Shown here: in pieces, positions 52,697 to 63,930 of the stretch
Layout: every line of letters starts with the position of its first letter
Numbering within the stretch: position 1 is the stretch's first letter
Assembly: GCA_026168455.1 (NCBI GenBank)
Contig: CM047429.1
Span: 36,812,066 to 36,876,065, forward strand
DNA length: 64,000 nucleotides
From: Theocolax elegans
Lineage: Eukaryota > Arthropoda > Insecta > Hymenoptera > Cerocephalidae
Direction of reading: 5' to 3'
The notes under the pieces: model-generated
Databases searched by the model: none
Seen by the model: the letters and a program-made list of their open reading frames with translations, nothing else
What the model was told of the DNA's origin: nothing
Translations under genes and position numbers: made by a program

Positions 52697-53868
52697 AAAA
52701 TAGTATACGATACACGTACACGGAACAGGTGATCCACACACTCGTCTTATTTGTCGCCCTCTTATTTGTCGCGCACTTGTATCGTAATCTACTATTTCTT
52801 CACTCCTAATCCATTTATAAAAAAATATCTAAATATATTATTAAGCATATTAATATAAGATGTACTAACAATGTTCACATTGAAGGAAGAATCTATATTG
52901 CATAAGAAAAAGAAATTTTTTCTTCTCTTCAACAATTCGTAATGGTAAAATTATTAATTGAATAAATGTAAAAAAAAGTAAACTAATATTTAACTCTTTT
53001 GATTAACTTTTAGAAAATACATATATGCATTCAAATATTATCCAAGAAAATTGTATATATTGTAGGAAAAAATGTGGCTACGAGAACAAAAAATAATAAT
53101 AACATATAATTTTAACATCACTTGATGTATACTAAAAATTAAAAGTAAAGACTAAAGTTAAATAAATTTTTTATCTACAGAAAACACATTTAATAATAAT
53201 TATACAATTTTTGGGAATGTCTAGAATAAAAAGTGTAGTAATAAAACTGAAATAATGTAATAGAAGTATGTAAAATAATAACAAACGAAATTGAACTACG
53301 AAACAAATAATTGTAGTATGATATATAAAATTTTCCAAAACAAAGAAAAATTAATCGAATTAATGTTTATAATTTACGGCGTCGTTTTTAGAAAGGGTTG
53401 AAAAGAGTTAAAAAGGGGAGTTGTCGCCTCCCGACGAAAATTATATTATTATTTATATAAAATAAAATTACGACGTAGAAGACGAACGAAATAAAACGAA
53501 ATAAGGTTGATACAGAATGGTTCTAAGTAAATGCAGTAATATATAGCCTAATTTATAGAGCTAAGGGACAGATTAATTTGCGAACGTTTCAAATGAAAAA
53601 GAGACCGATGAGTAGAGTTTAAAATATTATTCAAAGCCAATACGCATATAAGCGGGATTGCCGATAGTGAAAATTGAAACGAAGGTATTGCACAAGAGTT
53701 TCTATATATTGCACTATAATATGAATGCTCGAGGAAGACCCGGCGATGAGAGACCAGGACTAGACAACTCAAGCATTAAAAGGAAGCAATAATTTAAGAA
53801 CCCAAGTAAAAGAAACCGCTTTTTGGGTAATGTCATAGTGATGAAAGGGGGGCAGTAAATGCTCCGTA
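52697..53868. other. AT-rich spacer, no supported gene
   Basis: No recognised element or convincing frame. A 74-codon minus-strand frame at 53548-53772 has no supporting feature. Confidence 0.5.
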
Positions 53869-54390
53869 TTAAGGGGATGTCGGAGCTATAGCCTCCATCA
53901 AAAGCCGCTCGATCTCTCGGTTTCGAATGGCGCTGTAGTCAGGTGTCGATTTCTACGATAAACGTACTTAAAACATAAATTATAAATTTTACAGCTACAT
54001 AGAGCTGTTGAAAGATACTTTCCCCCCTAGCTATGACTAAACTTAAGGTAATTATAATATTACTCTTGGAATCAAATGTTTATTTTTTTAAAGAAATGTG
54101 AAATACGTCTCATATTCAATGAATCTATATCTGCCGTAATGCTACACGCAACGTATTTCACATTTCTTTAAAAAAATAAACATTTACTGCCAAGAGTAAT
54201 ATTACAATTACCTTAATTTTAGTTATAGCTAGGGGGGAAAGTATCTTTCAACAGCTCTATGTAGCTGTAAAATTTATAATTTATGTTTTAAGTACGTTTA
54301 TCGTAGAAATCGACACCTGACTACAGCGCCATTCGAAACCGAGAGATCGAGCGGCTTTTGATGGAGGCTATAGCTCCGACATCCCCTTAA
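53869..54390. mobile_element. TTAA-flanked palindrome (514 bp)
   Basis: TTAA at 53869-53872 and 54387-54390. The element starts GGGGATGTCGGAGCTATAGC and ends with its reverse complement. Arms of about 235 bp pair almost perfectly around a loop of about 42 bp (near 54110-54150). The TTAA duplication points to piggyBac-type mobilisation. It has no coding capacity. Confidence 0.9.
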
Positions 54391-55009
54391 CTACGAAGCG
54401 ATATAGAAAATGCAGGGGATTCGATCATTTTTGATCACGCACATCTAACGGTCCAATCGAATGCAAGCTCAGGGTTGCCAGATGGCGATTTTTTCTCCTT
54501 GTTGCTCTTGCTTAATAAACATCAATATACGTAAGAGAGAAAAGGAAAAAAAATCGCCAACTGGTCCCTCTGTGCAAGCTCAGAAAAATCAAAAACTAAT
54601 TATGCAATTTCCATCTAAAGCAAAGCGTAAGACAAGGACAGATGCATAGATTTTTAGGGTATATAAAGAGGACTTAGAATGGACCCAGCCACTCGTAGTT
54701 TTTCGTCCAAAGCTTCCGCAAGGTGAAGCTTTGCTAGTCAACTCTTTAATTTTTATCCGAGAGCGAAGCTCTGTTACTCGGACTTTAAAAAAATACGCAT
54801 TCAAAGTCGAGAGAGATCTTGTATTCGGGAATCGAGACGCATCGTGGGTATCTGCGAGCCTTAGTCAAGGAATTACGATTTCGAGATCTGGCAATCATTG
54901 AGCTTTGAACGCATATGCATCTAACGTCGGCGCCCTCAGGTCTAGCGGGACATCACCAAGCCACTTGATGCTGCTACGTACGTTCGAGGCAGATTTTCGT
55001 TCCTTACCA

Positions 55010-55063
<54 letters not shown>

Positions 55064-55110
55064 ATTATATATATTATATATATTATATATTATATATATT
55101 ATATTATATA

Positions 55111-55147
<37 letters not shown>

Positions 55148-55153
55148 TGATGA
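54391..55153. other. spacer with short inverted repeat and (TA)n
   Basis: TGGCGATTTTTTC near 54483 and AAAAAAATCGCCA near 54547 are inverted. 55015-55145 is (TA)n. No gene: the 62- and 71-codon frames near 54461 and 54589 have no recognisable content. Confidence 0.55.
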
Positions 55154-55487
55154 ATCGGTACTTATGCCGACACACAAAAAAACGGAGAATTAGCTTTGTG
55201 AGCCCCGCTTTGACGTTATAATATTAATGAAGGATTGAAGTTATAACGTCTTTCGAGGTGCCGGAGGCCGGAGGCACATCGAAAGAGGTTATAACTTCAA
55301 TCCTTCATTAATATTATAAGATCAAAGTGTGCTTTTTTACCCGTGAGGGGTATTTAGGTATTTGGGTTATAGGTTTTTTATGCATTATTTTATCAATTAA
55401 TATTCTCCCCCTTATATCTGAGTCGTTACATATGTTTTATAACCTCAAAACACTAAGATAACACGTAGTGTCACCATAAGTACCGAT
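55154..55487. mobile_element. MITE with ATCGGTACTTATG ends, copy 2
   Basis: Same termini as 52154-52545. The inner part is itself a palindrome: TTATAATATTAATGAAGGATTG near 55215 pairs with CAATCCTTCATTAATATTATAA near 55298, centred on a GGAGGCCGGAGG core. Confidence 0.75.
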
Positions 55488-55521
55488 ACTCATGTTTATA
55501 TACATACATACATATATATAT

Positions 55522-55993
55522 GGGTGGTTCTCTGTGACATCGAAGATGAAAAAAATAAATATTGCTATAACTGTGGGAATATGTTTTAGAGGTATCCAGT
55601 AGTTCTCCTGAATTTTTTCAGATTTTTTCTGGGCCATTATTTTAAGTTACAGAGAGTCAAAGTTGACATTTTAGCACTTTTTTGCATTATATGCCCATTT
55701 TCATGAATTTTTAGCTCTCAGGGAATGTATTTTTCACTAAAAACATAAGTATGACTTTTTATGTAAAATTTTCCGAACTTTTCATTAAAAATACTTTTAA
55801 AAACATAAATGTATGCTGTCACACTCTTGTAAGCCATTTAAACCTTAAATAGTGAAAATCAGCAATTCTGCTCCGGACTCTGGTAACCTAATACTGTCTA
55901 AAAGATGTCTTTTTATAGTCAGAAACTGCCTAAAAATTTCCAGAGTGGGTCTAAATTATTAAGATCACTTATGGTCAAAATATCCGGGAAAAG
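55522..55993 (+). mobile_element. palindrome family 5 arm
   Basis: Starts GGGTGGTTCTCTGTGACATC after (TA)n and matches the reverse of 10842-11316 until ATCCGGGAAAAG. It then joins LTR sequence at about 55994. Only one arm is present, so it was cut by, or recombined with, the LTR. Confidence 0.75.
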
Positions 55994-56459
55994 CGGGAGA
56001 AGCTGCGCGCGCACGTCGGGCCCGAGCAACGAAGCTGCGAACGAGCCCGAGCTCGAGAGAGCTCATCGGGACGCCATCGAGGCAACGTCGGCCAACCGAT
56101 TCACGACCGAATTCCGATCGATATTTGTGTGTGTGTGTGTGAGAGCAATTGACCGCAGAGCAGCAGACTTCCAGGAGACGATCTCCACTGGCAAAAGGTG
56201 GGTGCACGCCCTGCACCGGTATTTCACGATCTCTCCTGACCGTAAGTGTGCTTCCCCCTTCACTCCCCTCCCCACCCCTCGCGCAGCAAGTAGCAGCAGC
56301 TCGCACGCAGCCGAGCACAACTATATAAATTCGCCGCGATCGTACGCGGCTGGCGCCCAAACCTTACCTTATTTTTACAATAAATTAATATTATTTTATA
56401 TAACTCAATCGTTTATTTCGCCTTTGACGCCACGCCCTATTCCCCAGCGTGACCGTTAC
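55994..56459 (+). repeat. solo LTR fragment related to the gag-only element
   Basis: Shares architecture with the LTRs at 36093 and 41294: a CpG-rich part, GCGGCTGGCGCCCA (56345), an AT-rich stretch with AATAAA (56379), then CCCCAGCG...TTACA at the end. A TATATAA at 56323 could be a promoter TATA box. The 5' end is missing or fused to the palindrome arm. No internal region follows: (TA)n starts at 56460. Confidence 0.65.
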
Positions 56460-56480
56460 AATATATATATATATACATAC

Positions 56481-56512
<32 letters not shown>
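56460..56512. repeat. (TA)n and (CATA)n
   Basis: Simple repeat directly before the next palindrome, the usual setting of these elements here. Confidence 0.9.
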
Positions 56513-59130
56513 GGGTCATTCCAATACTTTTTTGTAAATCGGTCCGGGGGGGGGGGGTCAACCAATCGGGCTAAAAATTTAGTATGTTACTATACTATAA
56601 AAAAAAGTAACCGAGCCAAAATTGTAGCCTTCTAAATCAATTAAGGACGTAGGTATGCGATTTTAAACATTCAAAAATAGGCTATTTTCCATCATTTTTT
56701 CACATTTTTCAAAGTAGCACCAAAATTCGAGAAATTAGTATTTTTTTATCCAGTCCACGGCAAAGCCTTCGTATTACTATAGAATTTCAAACTAGCTATA
56801 TAGAATACAATTATTTTGTGAACAAAAATTTTGACGCAGCTAAATATAAACACTTGTTTTTTCAAATTTTGCACATTTTCTAAATGCTACCAAATTAACA
56901 GTATTTGATGTTTTTAAAAAAACCCAACGCGGTAAGATTTGTATTGGTATAAGCTTTCTTTCTGTTCCAGGTTTACTGCAAAAAGTTAATTTGGCTTAAA
57001 GTTATGCTTATTTAAATGTGACCTAAAATGCAAAAAAACACGTTTTTTGGTATTTTCTAATTCGCACACCGTCGGTCTACCTAAATTTTTTTTTACCAAA
57101 ATTTGGGTGAAACTCGGTTTTTGTAGGTAGAAAATGATCCCGTAGTTACTGCAATGGATATTTGACCTTGGTACACGTTTATTAACGTTTGAAAATATTT
57201 TTTTTTGCATTCTTCCGTAAGACTTATCGGATTACTACAAGGTCTAAAATGACTTGTATTTTGAATGTTATCACAGGTAACATCTATACTATAGGTAACT
57301 TTTAAAACTAATAGGAATATAGTTTGAAAAAATTTTTATTTTTATTTTTTTATAACAATTTTTGGCCTGTTTTCGCCATTTTACTCGTTTTTGTACATTT
57401 ATCATTACAATGCGTCGAAAAACTTGTCATTTGTACAATAGCAAAAACGTTTGTGATTGCGTGACAAACATTTTGTGTATTTACGTTTTTTAAAGTGGCA
57501 CAACAGATTTTGGGATTTTTGTACAAAAACTGATTTTATGTAATTGTAAAAAGTGTCAAAGCTTAAACATATTACTGCAGGTTTAAAATAAACCTCGTAT
57601 TTTATAATATCATGTCAATATTACAGGTGACTTTCAAAATTAACACGGTATTATAATTAAAAGAAATTTTTATTCTTTCTAACAATCAATTAATCATAAT
57701 TTTGTATAGAGCATTATATACTGATGTTTTCATAATTATTTAAAACTTTTAAATTAAATAATATTTAAAGTATATTGTTTGTACGAATCTTTTATGGTAC
57801 CTACTTTTAATCTAATACATAGAAATACACGCATTATTTATAACATTTCAAATAGATCGTTTAAAATAGATAAGTACTTGTCGATATGAAAATCGGGCTG
57901 AAGAGAATAAGAAACGGAAATGGAGTGCGATATCAGCCTGGATTAATTCAAGCCTCAATTATTAATTTTAACCGAAAGCTTATTTATTATTGTTTATTTG
58001 ACATTTTTATATTAAGCACACCATCATGGGATACATATAATATTAATAATAATACAGAAGGCACGTGCTAAAAGATTCGTACAAACAATATACTTTAAAT
58101 ATTATTTAATTTAAAAGTTATAAATAATTATGAAAACATCAGTATATAATGCTTGATACAAAATTATGATTAATTGATTGTTAGAAAGAATAATAATTTC
58201 TTTTAATTATAATACCGTGTTAGTTTTGAAAGTCACCTGTAATATTGACATGATATTATAAAATACGAGGTTTATTTTAAACCTGCAGTAATATATTTAA
58301 GCTTTGACACTTTTTACAATTCCATAAAATCAGTTTTTGTACAAAATTCCCAAAATCTGTTGTGCCACTTTAAAAAACGTAAATACACAAAATGTTTGTC
58401 ACGCAATCACAATCCTTTTTGCTATTGTACAAATGACAAGTTTTTCGACGCATTGTAATGATAAATGTACAAAAACGAGTAAAATAGCGAAAACAGGCCA
58501 AAAATTGTTATAAAAAAATAAAAATAAAAATTTCTTTAAACTATATTCCTATTAGTTTTATAAGTTACCTATAGTATGGATGTTACCTGTGATAACACTC
58601 AAAATACAAGACATTTTAGACCTTGCAGTAATCCGATAAGTCTTGCGCAAGAATGCAAAAAAAAATATTTTCAAACGTTAATAAACGTGTACCAAGGTCA
58701 AATATCCATTGCAGTAACTACGGGATCATTTTCTACCTACAAAAACCGAGTTTCACCCAAATTTTGGTAAAAAAAAATTTAGGTAGACCGACGGTGTGCG
58801 AATTAGAAAATACCAAAAAACGTGTTTTTTTGCATTTTAGGTCACATTTAAATAAGCATAACTTTAAGCCAAATTAACTTTTTGCAGTAAACCTGGAACA
58901 GAAAGAAAGCTTATACCAATACAAATCTTACCGCGTTGGGTTTTTTTAAAAACATCAAATACTGTTAATTTGGTAGCATTTAGAAAATGTGCAAAATTTG
59001 AAAAAACAAGTGTTTATATTTAGCTGCGTCAAAATTTTTGTATTCTACACAAAATAATTGTATTCTATATAGCTAGATTAAAAGTCTATAGTAATACGAA
59101 GACTTTGCCGTGGACTGGATAAAAAAATAC

Positions 59131-60743
59131 TAAGGTAAAAGTACCAATGAGGGGACATGTCCCTGTAGATGGACAGTAGTGAGGATTTACGTATTTATTA
59201 AGCAATTTAAATAATTTAATTGTACTTAGTATGTTTGTAACATTTTCTATACAAAAGTATTTCATTATTTAATACAAATTATATGTATTTTGTTTTTATA
59301 CTTTATAACAAAAAACTTTCCTTTCCTAACTCGAACTCGCAGATGTACACTTTCACAATAACGTTATATTCCTTAACACTAAACTAGGAACCAACTGCTT
59401 TGATTTTAAGCATTTAATTATTATATTAAGTGGTTTATATATATAAGTTGGGGTAATTCATAATTTTTATATATCGTATAATGTTATAGACAATTAATTT
59501 ATTGCATAAATAATAATTTGTTTAACAAAATTAAAGTGTCTATATACTAGTTCATGTATTGCTATACTTGCCCAATAACTGACCGACTACGCAGTTATTC
59601 GGCATTGCCGAGATTTTCATGTAACGAACTCGACCGAGTACCGGGATAATACTGCACGTGTTTACGTTCTTCAAACTTTAAACCGAGGAAATATCTATTT
59701 ACTGAATTAAACAGGTATGTTATATGTCTTTTTAAGTATGTAATTACTTATTACAATGTTGTATTTAATTAATGTTAATTATGATTATATTAAGTTTCGA
59801 AACCTTAATTCATGTGTTTTTCGAAACCTAACCCCAAATTTGATTGCACGTGCAATACATACGTATGCATAATTAGTTGATATATTAATATTACAGATAA
59901 CTAAACAAACATGGAGAAGGAGAGTAAGAAGTAAAAGCAAAAATATAAAAAAAAATACAGTCAAGATGACGTTTATGCCGCATTAAATAAAATTGATTCC
60001 GGTACGATGTCTTTACGCGAGGCTGCTGCAACTTTTCACGTACCAAGATGCACTTTATTTGCTAAACAAAAATGTTTAATCCCTGTTGAAGCAAACCGAG
60101 GACCAAATACTTATTTATCTGGTGAAGAAGAGAAGGCTATTGTTGAATGGATTATTTATATATATAAAGACGCAATATTGAAATAAAAAAATCACTGGAC
60201 GAAAAAAAGAAAATGAAAATAAAAAATTAATTTAATTTTGACTTTGCATGTATTTAGAAAATATTGATCAACAGTATTGTAATAACAGTATTAAAGCTTT
60301 AATTATTGTAAGGCAAATGTTTATATTAAATAAAAATTATTTTAATTGAAAGTATTCACGACGTGTCAATATTATTAATTCTTAAATAAGTCATACAATT
60401 TAAAATAATATTGCATAACATTTAATTATATATTCGTTTATCTAAAATCAAATATTTCATCCTTGAAATAACACGTGCAGTTATTAGGACATCAAAATTG
60501 GGACACAGGGACAGGTTATGTTTATTAATCCATGTATTGGTACAATGCAGTACCTACTTATTTATGCGTTAATTTCAAGTATAATATCAAAATAATGTAG
60601 CATATTTAACTTCAATGGTTAAATACATTATAATAATACATTAATTAAAAAATTTGAGTTAATTTAAGCTTTTTTTCCAAAATTATCTACTGAAATACAT
60701 AAGCCGTTTCATTAGCTGTCCCGTCATTGGTACTTTTACCTTA
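59131..60743 (+). mobile_element. pogo-like Tc1/mariner-superfamily element, internally deleted
   Basis: TA at 59131-59132 and 60742-60743 flank 1609 bp. Inverted ends AGGTAAAAGTACCAATGA then G or C then GGGACA match at 24 of 25 positions. The opposite arm of the palindrome shows the empty site (ACTAATTT once), which confirms the TA duplication. A pogo-type DNA-binding fragment lies at 59911-60186. The rest is AT-rich and non-coding, so the DDE domain is lost. Confidence 0.88.
59911..60186 (+). pseudogene. pogo-type transposase N-terminal fragment (psq helix-turn-helix)
   Basis: 91 codons and a stop. After an ATG and a TAA at codon 8, the frame reads KKYSQDDVYAALNKIDSG, SLREAAATFHVPRCTLFAK and TYLSGEEEKAIVEWI. 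This is the pipsqueak-type HTH followed by the start of the second (CENP-B-like) HTH of pogo/Tigger transposases. ATTACAG just upstream could be a splice acceptor. The frame ends in TA-rich DNA at the stop 60184-60186; a short basic stretch follows. No catalytic domain. Confidence 0.75.
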
Positions 60744-60982
60744 ATTTCTCGAATTTTGGTGCTACTTGAAAAATGTTAAAAAATGATGGAAAATAGCCTA
60801 TTTTTGAATGTTTAAAATCGCATACCTACGTCCTTAATTGATTTAGAAGGCTACAATTTTGGCTCACTTACTTTTTTTTATAGTATAGTAACATACTAAA
60901 TTTTTAGCCCGATTGGTTGACCCCCCCCCCCCGGACCGATTTACAAAAAAGTATTGGAATGATCCATATATATATATATATA

Positions 60983-62289
60983 CTAGGGGGGCTTCGCCCC
61001 CCTGCGCGCTTCGCGCGCCAACCCCCTATTTTTAATTTCGAAAAAGGTTTTTCGTAATTAATTTATTTAAAATAATGTTTTAAATTGTATTATTTTTTCA
61101 CTATCATGGACACCTTAAAAATTAAACAGATTCACACAACACCTTGGAGGTATTGCTATAGTTATTATAATTTATAAATAAAAGTTTACCAAAATTTAGT
61201 ACAATGAAATCCGAATAAAAATAATAAAAAAAATAGAGACATATTAAATGTTAACTGTAAATTTTAAACTATATGAATTCTCATAAAGCTTACATTTATA
61301 TTTTAATAATTATAAATGTTAATGAAAAATTAACTTACCAAAAATAGTAAAGTACATATACTTACTAAATTGTAGTATTTTAGTTAACAACTTATTAAAA
61401 TTTTGGATTATTTTAAACGGTTATAAATAAAACTTCAACTCCTAAAATTAATTTATTTAATGACGAACGATCATCGCCAAAAGTTCTATGTCATTAATAT
61501 TTTGTACTTTTAGAGTAATAAAACTTTCTTCTTAATTAAATTAATTTTTGTATTAGTTTTAAAGAATTATTTATAAAATTTTAGCGCTATATAAATAAAA
61601 ACCTGTTTCTTCCATTTCTCCCGTGATTCGTAATTTGCACCCTCTTTCAAAATTTGCGTTTTAATCCATAATTATATCCAATTTATTTTTCCCTTTAGTT
61701 ACAGAGCCCATATATTTATTTTAATTATTATAAACAAAGGCATTCCTTAAATAACCTTTTGTTTCTAATAAATACATACTTGTTTATTTAAAATATTGTG
61801 TTATATAAATATAAATTATCTACACACTTATATATCCATACAATTTTGAAATATTAATTTAAAAAATATTTAAATTAAATGCTCCTAAATTAATAGTTTT
61901 CGAAAAACTTTTGAAATGTAATTCGTATTTTATATTGCCACTGTTAAAATTTGAATTTTCTTTTGCCATTACTATTTATAATAGAATTATCTTAAAAACG
62001 CAATAATTAATGTATTCAATTTTTAATTTATTTTATATTTCACATATAGATATTTGGAAAAGTGTATGTTATACTGTGTAATATTTATTTCATCTTCAAA
62101 TAATTTTGCATCTGTATTTAAATCATTACATTGAATTTTAGATCCGTTATTATTATTGAGTATATGTTTAAAAATTTTATGAGTTTTATCAAGAATGAGT
62201 AAACAAATACACATTCTTTCATGTTATGTTCACAACTTTTTTTTTGCGCACGGAAAAAATACATATATTATGTATTCTTGAAAAAACAA
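60983..62289 (-). mobile_element. Helitron-like repeat, near-complete copy F
   Basis: On the minus strand it runs from TTGTTTTTTCAAGAATACAT to the double GC hairpin and CTAG, followed by T in (TA)n, as in copy A. A 63-codon open stretch at 62023-62214 (minus) is partly preserved between copies. Confidence 0.58.
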
Positions 62290-62373
62290 TTTTAAAATAT
62301 ATATATATTATATAAATATTCCGCCGCACGCACACACACCCACATACATACATACATATATATACACATATAT
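62290..62373. repeat. (TA)n, AATATTCCGCCG motif, (CA)n and (CATA)n
   Basis: Same microsatellite context as 42998-43152 but reversed, between a Helitron-like copy and a palindrome arm. Confidence 0.85.
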
Positions 62374-62900
62374 GGGCTATTTCACGTCAAGTGGTACGAT
62401 GAAAATTTTAAATCACTCCAAAATTTGAGAACAGGCTGGAAACATCTTCCAGAACATACAAAAAAAATTTAAGTGTTAAAAATAATTTGCTTAAGAGTTA
62501 TTCGACCATGAAAAGTGGATATTTTTCAATTTTTTAGAAAAATTTCTATTTTTAAAGCCATTTATCTCAAAATCTGTTGATTTTTTTGAAAAAAACATTA
62601 CAAACAACTTTTGTTTAAATTAATCTTTAGAACTTATCTACCCTGGTTACATATCTTACTTTTAAAATCTCGAAGAGATAGAATACCCGGACATATTGAA
62701 TATCAAAAAAAAAGCTACCACACCATAATCGATTTTAATCTAACACCTCTCAAAAGTTCACATTTTTCGCGAGCTTTCGAATGGCTTGGGTTAGCTTATT
62801 CTTGGCTTATTATTGGCCAAGACCGCTGTTGTAAGTTATGCCTCATAAACCTCATAAAATCACTAATTTTCACGTATTTTAGGACATAACTTACACAAAA
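62374..62900 (+). mobile_element. palindrome family 4 arm
   Basis: Starts GGGCTATTTCACGTCAAGTG and matches the reverse of 33960-34465. Only one arm is clear. The 92-codon frame at 62611 lies across arm sequence and is not supported as a gene. Confidence 0.75.
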
Positions 62901-62916
62901 GGTGTATATATATAAT

Positions 62917-63800
62917 TGTAGTATTTAGTAAAAACCTATTAAAATTTTATATTATTTTAAACAGCTCTAAATAGAACTTTACCTCCTAAAATTAATTTAA
63001 GTCATCGCCAAGAGTTCTATATGTCATTAATATTTTGTATTTTTAGAGTAATCAAACTTTCTTCTTAATTAAATTAATTTTTGTATTAGTTTTAAAGAAT
63101 TATTTATAACATTTTAGCGGTATATAAATAAAAACCTGTTTCTTCCATTTCTCCCGTAATTCGTAATTTGCACCCTCTTTCAAAATTTGCGTTTTAATCC
63201 ATAATTATATCCAATTTATTTTTCCCTTTAGTTACAGAGCCCATATATTTATTTTAATTATTATAAACAAAGGCATTCCTTAAATAACCTTTTGTTTCTA
63301 ATAAATACATACTTGTTTATTTAAAATATTGTGTTATATAAATATAAATTATCTACACACTTATATATCCATACAATTTTTAAATTTTGATTTGAATAAT
63401 ATTTAAATTAAATACTACTAAAATAATAATTTTCGAAAAACTTTTGAAATGTAATTCGTATTTTATATTGCCACTGTTAAAATTTGAATTTTCTTTTGCC
63501 ATTACTGTTTATAATAGAATTATCTTAAAAACGCAATAATTAATGTATTCAATTTTTAATTTATTGTATATTTCACATATAGATATTTGGAAAAGTTTAT
63601 GTTATACTTGATTAATATTTATTTTATCTTTGAAAAATTGTGCATATTTTTAAAAACATTACATTAAATTTTAGGTCCGTTTTTATTTTATGAGTTTTAT
63701 CAGGAATAAGTAAACTAATACACATTCTTTCAAGTTATATTCACAACTTCTTTTTGCGCACGGAAAAAATACATATATTATCTATTCTTGAAAAAACAAA
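62917..63800 (-). mobile_element. Helitron-like repeat, copy G lacking the GC-hairpin end
   Basis: Closely matches copies A and F from TTGTAGTATTTAGTA to CTTGAAAAAACAAATAACACG, next to (CA)n. The final ~340 bp with the hairpins are missing. Confidence 0.58.
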
Positions 63801-63814
63801 TAACACGTACACAC

Positions 63815-63856
<42 letters not shown>

Positions 63857-63887
63857 ACGCACGCACGCACACACACACATACACACA

Positions 63888-63930
<43 letters not shown>

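Larger units (their letters stand above)
56513..60965. mobile_element. giant palindrome, family 1, split by a pogo-like element
   Basis: Starts GGGTCATTCCAATACTTTTT and ends with its inverse (GTATTGGAATGATCC), with (TA)n outside. The left arm, 56513-57796, pairs with 58069-59132 plus 60742-60965. The loop is about 270 bp. Removing the pogo-like insert gives about 2.85 kb with arms of about 1.28 kb. A G12 / C14 run sits inside each end. The loop has a 61-codon frame (57886-58071) with no recognisable domain. No transposase was found. Confidence 0.88.

Noticed and set aside
57886..58071. 61-codon frame in the loop of the giant palindrome
   Set aside because: No domain, no start context and no second copy to compare; AT-rich DNA of this size often has such a frame by chance.
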